DNA of 5,468 nucleotides, from positions 1 through 5,468 of the forward strand of contig CATPBQ010000105.1 in the NCBI GenBank assembly GCA_955652795.1, written 5' to 3'. Shown here one piece after another: positions 1-5,468 of this stretch. The translations under genes and the position numbers were made by a program. The notes under the pieces are model-generated. The model saw only the letters and a program-made list of their open reading frames with translations. It ran no database searches and was not told the origin of the DNA. The DNA is from an uncultured Steroidobacteraceae bacterium (lineage in GTDB: Bacteria; Pseudomonadota; Gammaproteobacteria; Steroidobacterales; Steroidobacteraceae). Each line of letters begins with the position of its first letter. The first letter of the stretch is position 1.

Positions 1-1457
1 CCGCCGCGCTGCGTCGATACGACATCGACGGCGCTCTCCGAGGCGACGCGCGCCAGCCCGCCGGGCAGCACGCGAAATCCAGATTGAGTGGCAATGGCGT
101 AGACACGGATGGTGAATGCCCGGGCCGCAAAATTCGGCTTGCCGTTCGAGCCCCATACGGGCGCCTGTGACAGTGCGATATGCTCCTGCGCCACGTACGC
201 ATAGGGACGGGCCTGCAGCCGCCGGATGAGCGCTGCGCGCTCCTCTCCTTCAATGTCGCTGCCGAACACCGGCTCGAAGCGCTGATTGGGATAGGTGGGC
301 TTCACGACGAGCCGGTCGAGATTCGCGAGCACGTAGTCGAGTGCCGGCTTCTCGCCGCACCACCAGGTGGCCACCGCGGGCAGCTGTAACGACTCACCCA
401 CAAGGCGCTCGGCGACGCCCGGCAGAAATCCGAGCCACGCTGCGGATTCGAGCACGCCCGTGCCCAAGGCATTGGTGATCACTACATTCTGGGCCCGGAT
501 CGCGCTGATGAGTCCGGGCACGCCCAAAGCGGAGGCGGCGCGCAGTTCCACCGGATCGCAATAGTCATCGTCGAGTCGCCGCAGGATCGTGTGCACCCGC
601 TTGAGTCCACCGAGCGTCTTGAGATACACGATCTCGTCGCGCACCGTGAGGTCGTGTCCTTCCACGAGGGGCAGGCCCAGTTGACGCGCCATATAGGCGT
701 GTTCGAAATAGGTCTCGTTGAAAGGACCCGGCGTGAGAATGACGACCAGTGGATTGGCGCCGTCGTCAAATAGGCTGCGCAGGCGTTCGCGCATCTCGCC
801 GAAGAAATCGCGCACCCGCCGCACGCCCAGATCGCGGATTGCCTCCGGCAGAACCTGCTCGACGATGTCGCGATTCGCCAGCGCGTACCCGGCTCCCGAA
901 GGCGCCTGAGTACGGTCCGCGAGCAGCCACCAGCGGCCATCGGGCGCGCGCGCCAAGTCGGCGGCATAGACATGCAACCAGCTCGCGCCCCGGGGCACAA
1001 GGCCGTGACAGGGCCACAGGAAATTCGGGTGCCCAAACGGCAGCTCCGGCGGCACCAGTCCTTCTGCGAGCAGGCGTTGCGGCCCGTAAAGATCCGCGAG
1101 CAACGCTTCGAGCAGGCGCGCGCGTTGCGCAACACCTTGCTCAATCTTGCGCCACTCGTCCTGCGAGAGCACGAGGGGTAGTGGGTCGAGCGCCCACGGA
1201 CGGTCTGCGCCCTGCGGATCGGAGTAGACGTTGTAGGCGACGCCGTTCTCGACGATCAAGCGTCGCGTGAGTTCCAGTGCGCGGCGCGCGGCATCGTGCG
1301 CCTTGCCGGCGGTTACACGTTCAACAAGCGCCCGCCAGTGCGCGCGCAGCGCGCCGTGTTCATCGAGAAGTTCGTCGTAGCGGCGCGGATCGGGGACGTA
1401 GCCCGCAAGACACGCCTCGGTCGCGGCACCGGGCGTCACGACGCGCTGGTCGCTCAT
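1..1457 (-). CDS. Circularly permuted type 2 ATP-grasp protein (COG2308; probably the fused ATP-grasp/alpha-E form), 3' end outside the window
   Basis: I read this gene by translating the minus strand: 485 complete codons are open, with no stop before the left edge. The product belongs to the circularly permuted type 2 ATP-grasp family (COG2308, DUF404/DUF407), predicted cytosolic ATP-dependent amide- or peptide-bond-forming enzymes of unknown substrate. Family landmarks are YDELLDEHGALRAHW (27-41), NGVAYNVYSD (71-80), DPLPLVLSQDEW (91-102), DRTQAPSGAGYALANR (181-196), TPGPFNETYFEHAYMARQLG (242-261), EGHDLTVRD (266-274), TNALGTGVLES (328-338), TWWCGE (364-369), the probable nucleotide-binding strand LVVKPTYPNQRFEP (383-396), VAQEHIALSQAPVW (422-435) and VLPGGLARV (463-471). 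The window cuts it just after the STQRG motif, at the end of the ATP-grasp core. This N-terminal type is usually fused to a C-terminal alpha-E domain in proteins of about 830-880 residues; that part is inferred, not seen. It is second in an operon behind the transglutaminase-DUF2126 gene. The start at 1457 has an AAGAG ribosome site 7 bases upstream. An in-frame ATG at 1472, overlapping the previous stop, would add five residues. Confidence 0.93.
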   Translation of the reverse strand, partial: MSDQRVVTPGAATEACLAGYVPDPRRYDELLDEHGALRAHWRALVERVTAGKAHDAARRALELTRRLIVENGVAYNVYSDPQGADRPWALDPLPLVLSQDEWRKIEQGVAQRARLLEALLADLYGPQRLLAEGLVPPELPFGHPNFLWPCHGLVPRGASWLHVYAADLARAPDGRWWLLADRTQAPSGAGYALANRDIVEQVLPEAIRDLGVRRVRDFFGEMRERLRSLFDDGANPLVVILTPGPFNETYFEHAYMARQLGLPLVEGHDLTVRDEIVYLKTLGGLKRVHTILRRLDDDYCDPVELRAASALGVPGLISAIRAQNVVITNALGTGVLESAAWLGFLPGVAERLVGESLQLPAVATWWCGEKPALDYVLANLDRLVVKPTYPNQRFEPVFGSDIEGEERAALIRRLQARPYAYVAQEHIALSQAPVWGSNGKPNFAARAFTIRVYAIATQSGFRVLPGGLARVASESAVDVVSTQRG

Positions 1458-1464
1458 CGCCTCA

Positions 1465-1469
1465 CTCTT
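1465..1469 (-). promoter_or_regulatory. Ribosome binding site for the leftward ATP-grasp gene
   Basis: The minus strand reads AAGAGTGAGGCGATG: a purine-rich AAGAG, then 7 bases, then the ATG at 1457. The same AAGAG core precedes the rightward ATP-grasp gene at 4935-4939, which supports it as this organism's usable Shine-Dalgarno variant and favours 1457 over the in-frame ATG at 1472. That upstream ATG has no purine run before it and would depend on coupling to termination of the preceding gene. Confidence 0.5.
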
Positions 1470-4400
1470 CATATGCGGCGCAGATCGAGCGTGCAGGGGA
1501 AATCCGGACTGATCTGCGCCGGCAGCAGCGAATACTCGCCGGGCGTGTGCCCCATGCGAATGAAGCGCGCCAGCCGTCGGCTTTCGGACTCGAAGGCATT
1601 CACCGGGAAGGCCGTGTAGTTGCGGCCGCCCGAATGCATGACGTGGTACTGGCAGCCGCCGAGCGAGCGGCTCATCCAAGTATCGAACAGATCAAAGGTG
1701 AGGGGCGAGTGGACGCCGATCGTCGGATGCAGCGCCGACGCCGGCTGCCAAGCCCGGTAGCGCACGCCGCCGACGAACTCTCCCGCCGTGCCCGTGGCTT
1801 GCAGCGGAATGGGCCTACCGTTGCAAGCCAATACGTACCGCTCCGGCGCGAGTCCCGTTGCCTTGACTTGCACGCGCTCAAGCGAGGAGTCGACATAGCG
1901 CGTGGTAGCCCCGACAACGCCTTCCTCGCCCATGACGTGCCAGGGCTCGAGCGCCTGACGCAACTCGATCTCGACGCCGCGCGCAGCGAAGTCACCGTAC
2001 TTCGGGAAGCGGAATTCCATATGCGGCGCGAACCATTCGGCCCGCAGTGGATAGCCTGCAGCATCTTGCTCCGCGATGACATCGGCAAAGTCCTGTGCGA
2101 TGAAGTGCGGCAGCATGAAGCGATCGTGTAACTGTGTGCCCCAACGCACCAGACGCGCGGGCGAGTACGGCGTACGCCAGAAACGCGCCACCAGGGAGCG
2201 CAACAGGAGCTGCTGCGTAAGGCTCATCCGCTCGTGGGGTGGCATTTCAAAGGCACGCAACTCGAGCAACCCCATCCGCCCGGTCGGGCCATCGGGCGAA
2301 TACAGCTTGTCGATGCAGAATTCGGCGCGATGCGTATTGCCGGTCACGTCGATGAGCAGATTGCGAAACAGCCGATCGACCAGCCAGGGCGGGCACTCAG
2401 CGTCCGGCGGCGGCACCTGCCGAAAGGCGATCTCGAGCTCAGTCAGCGAGTCATTTCGCGCTTCGTCCAAGCGTGGCGCCTGCGACGTGGGGCCGATGAA
2501 CAGGCCGGAGAACAAATACGACAGCGAGGGGTGATTGTGCCAATAACCCAGGAGGCTCCGCAATAGGTCGGGACGGCGCAGGAACGGCGAATCCGCGGTG
2601 GTCGCACCGCCCAAGACAAAGTGATTGCCACCACCCGTGCCCGTGTGGCGGCCGTCGAGCATGAATTTCTCCGAGGTGAGCCGCGACAGACGCGCGGCAC
2701 GGTAAAGATGAGTGGTTCGCTCCGCGAGCTCGTCCCAACACGAGGCGGGATGAATGTTGACCTCGATGACACCCGGATCCGGCGTCACCCGAAAGTTACT
2801 GAGACGCGGATCGTGCGGCGGCTCGTAGCCCTCCAGGACCACCGGTTGCGACAACGAATCTGCGGTGGCTTCGACTGCGGCGATGATCTCGAGGTAATCC
2901 TCGAGATGACCGGTCGGCGGCATGAAGATGTAGAGCACTCCGTGACGAGGCTCAGCGCAGATCGCGGTTCGTGCGATCCAATACGCCGACTCGTGGTTGC
3001 CTGGCGCCCGTGACGCTTGTGAACCCGGCGATCCGGGCGTTGACGTTCCAAGCCGCTCGCGAATCTTCGCGTACCCGGGAAGCGGTGCAAACGCCTGGTT
3101 GGGATCCGGCGCATGCAGCTGCGGGCGATCGGCGGGTGCGGCCCACGGCAGGGAATCGAGGGGAAGCCGCATGCCCATGGGGGAGTCCCCGGGCAGCAGA
3201 TAGCAACGCTCGCGACGCAGAAGCCAGGCGCCCGTCTGCCAATACGTGCCGGTCGCATCGCGGGCGATCGGCAAGACGTGACCGGTCACGCTGTCGAGCC
3301 CTTTGTCGAACAGGCGAGCGAGGCGAGCGCCTTCCTGTGCATCGTCCAGCCGTGAATCCCGACTGTCGACGTTGGCGGGCAAGCGGCGCTCTCGCCACTC
3401 ATAGTAAAACGGGTCCTCGTACGCCGCGCACACGAGCTCGGGGGACAGCCCGAGTTGGCAGGCGAAGGTGGTGAGAAATTGGTGCGCGGTATGCGCAGTC
3501 GCGCCATGGTCAATCGTCTCATCGGCAATCAGCGCGTGATTGCTCCAGATCCCTTCGGCGTCGCGACGCCAGAAGCAGTTGAGCGACCAGCGCGGCAGCT
3601 GCTCGCCCGGATACCACTTGCCCTGGCCGAAATGCGCAAGCCCCGTCGGAGCGTACCGCTCGCGCAGCCGCTGATACAGATCGACCGCGAGAGCGCGCTT
3701 GTTTTTCCCGAGCGCCGCGGTATTCCATTCCGCGCCATCCGGATCATCCACGGACACGAACGTCGGCTCTCCACCCATCGTGAGGCGCACATCGAGCGCC
3801 ACCAGGTCCTCGTCGATCGCCCGACCCAGGAGTTCAATCTGTGTCCACTGCGCTTCGGTGTAGGGCTTCGTGACGCGGGGTGCTTCCCAGACGCGATCCA
3901 CACGCAGCGTATGCTCGAACTGGACTGCGCACTCTTCGACCGCTCCCGTAACAGGCGCCGCAGCTGACAGTTCGGGCGTGCAGGCGAGTGGGATGTGCCC
4001 CTCGCCTGCGAGCAGGCCCGAGGTGGGATCGAGGCCGATCCACCCGGCACCGGGCAGATACACCTCGCACCAGGCATGCAGGTCCGCAAAGTCCGCGGCC
4101 GGTCCGGAGACCCCGTCAGGGGAGCGCACGTCGGCCGCGAGCTGGATGAGGTAGCCCGAAGCGAACCGGGCGGCAAGCCCTAGATTGCGCAGCAATTGCA
4201 CCAGCAGCCATGCCGAATCGCGGCATGATCCCGCAGCGTTCAATAGCGTCTGTTCAGGCGTCTGCACGCCAGGCTCAAGTCGAATCAGATAGCGCACATC
4301 CCGGGCCAAACGCCCATTGAGGTCGACGAGAAAATTCGCCGTATTGACGGGCACACGGGGAATCGAGGCGAGGTACTCGGCAAAGCGCGGGCTCGCGGGC

Positions 4401-4762
4401 GCCTTCGCCAGATACGGCGCAAGATCACTCTGCTCCTCGGCCGTGTAGGCGAACGGAAAGTGCTCCGCGTGCGGCTCGAGAAAGAAGTCGAACGGATTGA
4501 GCACCGCCATCTCGGCAATCAGATCGACTTCGATGCGCAGCTGCTCCGTCTTGTCCGGAAACACCACCCGCGCGAGATAATTTGATTGCGGATCCTGTTG
4601 CCAGTTGATGAAGTGCCGGGCCGGCTCGATGCTCATCGAATAGGACAGAATGCGTGTGCGCGAATGCGGGGCCGGCCGCAAACGCACCACGTGCGGACTT
4701 AAGGCCACGCGCCGGTCATACCGGTAGTGCGTAACATGATTCAGCGCAACATGGATCGACAC
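1469..4762 (-). CDS. Transglutaminase-like domain fused to DUF2126 putative amidoligase (COG1305-COG4196 type)
   Basis: The 1097-residue product has the usual full length of this fused family. Residues 1-90 form the bacterial transglutaminase N-terminal beta region (MSIHVALNH; FINWQQDPQSNYLARVVFP at 51-69). The transglutaminase/cysteine-protease core follows, with a complete predicted triad: Cys180 in GSCRDSAW, His229 in DLHAWCEVY and Asp245 in GLDPTSG. From about residue 320 to the end lies DUF2126, annotated as a putative amidoligase: RLTMGGEPTFVSVDD (326-340), HFGQGKWYPGEQLPRW (377-392), LDGRHTGTGGGNHFVLGG (702-719), HNHPSLSYLFSGLFIGPTSQ (742-761), HRAEFCIDKLYSPDGPTGRM (811-830), LLELRAFEMPPH (832-843), HSGGRNYTAFPVNAF (1043-1057). 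The His/Gly-rich and RAEF/LELRAFE motifs resemble metal, nucleotide and substrate motifs of glutamine-synthetase-like ligases, but that comparison is inference. There is no signal peptide or membrane segment, so it is probably cytosolic. The start is GTG: an in-frame TAA at 4772-4774 rules out any extension, and the N-terminus matches relatives. It is the first gene of the leftward operon. Its substrate is unknown. Confidence 0.96.
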   Translation of the reverse strand: MSIHVALNHVTHYRYDRRVALSPHVVRLRPAPHSRTRILSYSMSIEPARHFINWQQDPQSNYLARVVFPDKTEQLRIEVDLIAEMAVLNPFDFFLEPHAEHFPFAYTAEEQSDLAPYLAKAPASPRFAEYLASIPRVPVNTANFLVDLNGRLARDVRYLIRLEPGVQTPEQTLLNAAGSCRDSAWLLVQLLRNLGLAARFASGYLIQLAADVRSPDGVSGPAADFADLHAWCEVYLPGAGWIGLDPTSGLLAGEGHIPLACTPELSAAAPVTGAVEECAVQFEHTLRVDRVWEAPRVTKPYTEAQWTQIELLGRAIDEDLVALDVRLTMGGEPTFVSVDDPDGAEWNTAALGKNKRALAVDLYQRLRERYAPTGLAHFGQGKWYPGEQLPRWSLNCFWRRDAEGIWSNHALIADETIDHGATAHTAHQFLTTFACQLGLSPELVCAAYEDPFYYEWRERRLPANVDSRDSRLDDAQEGARLARLFDKGLDSVTGHVLPIARDATGTYWQTGAWLLRRERCYLLPGDSPMGMRLPLDSLPWAAPADRPQLHAPDPNQAFAPLPGYAKIRERLGTSTPGSPGSQASRAPGNHESAYWIARTAICAEPRHGVLYIFMPPTGHLEDYLEIIAAVEATADSLSQPVVLEGYEPPHDPRLSNFRVTPDPGVIEVNIHPASCWDELAERTTHLYRAARLSRLTSEKFMLDGRHTGTGGGNHFVLGGATTADSPFLRRPDLLRSLLGYWHNHPSLSYLFSGLFIGPTSQAPRLDEARNDSLTELEIAFRQVPPPDAECPPWLVDRLFRNLLIDVTGNTHRAEFCIDKLYSPDGPTGRMGLLELRAFEMPPHERMSLTQQLLLRSLVARFWRTPYSPARLVRWGTQLHDRFMLPHFIAQDFADVIAEQDAAGYPLRAEWFAPHMEFRFPKYGDFAARGVEIELRQALEPWHVMGEEGVVGATTRYVDSSLERVQVKATGLAPERYVLACNGRPIPLQATGTAGEFVGGVRYRAWQPASALHPTIGVHSPLTFDLFDTWMSRSLGGCQYHVMHSGGRNYTAFPVNAFESESRRLARFIRMGHTPGEYSLLPAQISPDFPCTLDLRRI

Positions 4763-4770
4763 GGGCCGGC

Positions 4771-4776
4771 ATTATA
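4771..4776 (-). promoter_or_regulatory. -10 box (TATAAT) of the leftward operon, predicting a leaderless transcript
   Basis: The minus strand reads CGTATAATGCCGGCCCGTG. The hexamer matches the sigma-70 consensus in all six positions. With 17-base spacing, the -35 position reads TCCCCA, a poor match to TTGACA (3 of 6), so the promoter would be weak or activator-dependent. Transcription is expected to start 6-8 bases after the box, at about 4763-4765, at or next to the GTG start at 4762. No Shine-Dalgarno sequence lies before that GTG, which fits leaderless or near-leaderless translation. An undetected promoter further upstream is the alternative. Confidence 0.5.
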
Positions 4777-4782
4777 CGGATG

Positions 4783-4847
4783 CCACCGGGGGATGGGGAC
4801 GGCACCGGCCGCATCTCTTGTGCACCATTCTGGCCGTGCGGCACCGA
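4783..4847. repeat. Helically phased direct repeats of a (G/C)CACC(G/A) motif
   Basis: Four copies of a short motif recur in the same direction: CCACCGG at 4783-4789, GCACCGG at 4802-4808, GCACCAT at 4822-4828 and GCACCGA at 4841-4847. Their ACC cores begin at 4785, 4804, 4824 and 4843, so spacings are 19, 20 and 19 bases, close to two helical turns. A degenerate fifth ACC at 4863 (GAACC) continues the register. These five are the only ACC triplets on the plus strand of the intergenic region. All copies would face the same side of the helix, as expected for cooperative binding by a regulator, but the motif is short enough that chance is possible. Confidence 0.3.
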
Positions 4848-4890
4848 AACGGGTCACGCGGAACCTCGTTCGATTCCCGCCGAACTGGGC

Positions 4891-4896
4891 TAGTAT
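4891..4896 (+). promoter_or_regulatory. Candidate -10 box for the rightward ATP-grasp gene
   Basis: The plus strand reads GGGCTAGTATGTTC. TAGTAT matches four of six positions of the sigma-70 -10 consensus. The candidate -35 TTCGAT at 4869-4874 is poor, with 16-base spacing. A start near 4903 would leave a leader of about 40 bases containing the AAGAG ribosome site. This is the best rightward candidate I see, and it is weak. Confidence 0.3.
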
Positions 4897-4934
4897 GTTC
4901 AACAGTGTGCCAGATGTTCCGGCCCACGCCCCTC

Positions 4935-4939
4935 AAGAG
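4935..4939 (+). promoter_or_regulatory. Ribosome binding site for the rightward ATP-grasp gene
   Basis: AAGAG is followed by 5 bases (CGCTG) and then the ATG at 4945. An in-frame TAG lies at 4891-4893, and no ATG, GTG or TTG occurs in frame between it and 4945, so this site serves the only plausible start. Confidence 0.55.
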
Positions 4940-4944
4940 CGCTG

Positions 4945-5468
4945 ATGAGCATCAATTGGACCAGCTACTGCGCATCCGGTCTGCATGACGAGCTGATCGG
5001 CCCGGGTGGCGGTGCGCGTGTCGCCGGTCGTGCGCTCATACGTCATCTGTCGGAGCTTGGAAGTGAGGAGATCGGCGTGCGCCAGCAGGCCGCGGAACTC
5101 GCCATCAAGGTGATGGGCGTGACCTTCGCCGTGTATCACGAGCAAAGCGGTTCGATCGATCGCGCCTGGCCACTCGATATCATTCCGCGCATCATCTCCT
5201 CGCGGGAGTGGAACCGGATCGCGGTGGGCCTGAAACAGCGCGTCGCCGCGCTCAATCACTTCATCAACGATGTTTATCACGCGCAGCGTATCGTCAGGGA
5301 CGGTGTGTTTCCGCACCATATCATCGCGTCTTCGAAAAACTTCCGGCCGAATTGCGTCGGTATCAGTCCGCCGCAGGGCTGCTGGGCGCACATCTGCGGC
5401 TCGGATCTGGTGCGCGACAAAGACGGCACTGTCTACGTGCTCGAGGACAACCTGCGCGTACCGTCCGG
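4945..5468 (+). CDS. Circularly permuted type 2 ATP-grasp protein (COG2308, stand-alone subfamily), 3' end outside the window
   Basis: The first 174 codons of a second COG2308-family gene are present; stand-alone members usually have about 470-490 residues, so the window holds roughly the first third. The reading starts MSINWTSY and shows the subfamily features HDELIGPGG (14-22), the AELAIKVMGVTFAVY stretch (50-64), IDRAWPLDIIPRIISSREW (71-89), GLKQRVAALNHFINDVYHAQ (94-113), GVFPHHIIASSKNFRPNCVG (119-138), WAHICGSDLVRDKDGT (146-161) and YVLEDNLRVPSG (163-174, the last codon incomplete). The family continues from there into a SYMLENR-type motif and the ATP-binding core, which are not visible here. 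It is a predicted cytosolic ATP-dependent amide-bond-forming enzyme with unknown substrate. It is only distantly similar to the leftward ATP-grasp protein (shared pattern: DxxP(R/L)(I/V), EW, LLxDLY/INDVYHAQR), so they are old paralogues rather than a recent duplication. In other genomes this subfamily is followed by alpha-E and transglutaminase-like genes, sometimes with the Anbu protease; these would lie to the right. Confidence 0.93.
   Translation, partial: MSINWTSYCASGLHDELIGPGGGARVAGRALIRHLSELGSEEIGVRQQAAELAIKVMGVTFAVYHEQSGSIDRAWPLDIIPRIISSREWNRIAVGLKQRVAALNHFINDVYHAQRIVRDGVFPHHIIASSKNFRPNCVGISPPQGCWAHICGSDLVRDKDGTVYVLEDNLRVPS

Larger units (their letters stand above)
4763..4944. promoter_or_regulatory. 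Divergent intergenic promoter region
   Basis: This 182-base stretch separates the two divergent genes and is the only substantial non-coding DNA in the window. It should carry promoters for both operons. It contains a consensus -10 box for the leftward genes near its left end, a weaker -10 candidate and a ribosome site for the rightward gene near its right end, and a phased series of GCACC-type motifs between them. I see no sigma-54 promoter (no GG-N10-GC element in a suitable context on either strand), riboswitch or terminator hairpin. Confidence 0.75.

Noticed and set aside
482..1144. A 220-codon minus-strand ORF.
   Set aside because: It is a frame-shifted shadow of the ATP-grasp gene read on the same strand; the true frame carries all the family motifs.
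1277..2131. A 284-codon plus-strand ORF opposite the transglutaminase-DUF2126 gene.
   Set aside because: Its product is arginine/alanine-rich with no family resemblance and it lies antisense to strongly conserved coding sequence; such shadow ORFs are expected in GC-rich genes.
4768..4784. Inverted repeat GGCAT/ATGCC with a 7-base gap around the leftward -10 box.
   Set aside because: The arms are only 5 bases and do not extend, and it is too short to separate from chance or to form a stable hairpin.
4821..4840. Possible NtrC operator or sigma-54-type nitrogen control.
   Set aside because: Only one half-site (TGCACC) matches; the second half is poor and no GG-N10-GC promoter was found on either strand of the region.
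4727..4945. A 72-codon plus-strand ORF across the intergenic region, ending in a TGATG overlap with the rightward gene start; its last 16 codons (from ATG 4895) could be a leader peptide.
   Set aside because: It begins inside the opposite-strand gene, has no ribosome site, shows no recognisable family, and the 16-codon part starts inside the candidate -10 box. The stop-start overlap may be chance.

Overview
The window is densely coding, GC-rich DNA (roughly 60-65% G+C by eye). Genes abut or overlap, and every supported gene belongs to one functional theme. The protein families and codon use suggest a proteobacterium (beta- or gammaproteobacterial type), but there is no rRNA or other phylogenetic marker, so the assignment is tentative.

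Layout: two transcription units diverge from one 182-base intergenic region (4763-4944). Leftward (minus strand), a 1097-residue transglutaminase-DUF2126 protein starts at a GTG at 4762 and ends at 1469. It is followed, through a 4-base ATGA overlap, by a circularly permuted type 2 ATP-grasp protein that runs off the left edge. Rightward (plus strand), a second, distantly related type 2 ATP-grasp protein starts at 4945 and runs off the right edge. No RNA gene, transposon, CRISPR array or terminator was found.

How the genes fit together: comparative genomics predicts that circularly permuted ATP-grasp proteins (COG2308), alpha-E proteins (COG2307), transglutaminase-like proteases and DUF2126 putative amidoligases form a peptide-synthesis or peptide-tagging system, often with the proteasome-like protease Anbu. 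The ATP-grasp and DUF2126 parts would form amide bonds using ATP, and the cysteine-protease-like transglutaminase domain would cut or transfer them. The chemistry and substrate are unproven. This locus appears to hold two versions of the system back to back: a leftward DUF2126 version and the first gene of a rightward stand-alone ATP-grasp version.

The most interesting non-coding signals are in the intergenic region. A perfect TATAAT box lies so close to the GTG start of the leftward operon that its mRNA would be leaderless or nearly so. A GCACC-type motif also recurs every 19-20 bases across the space between the divergent genes.
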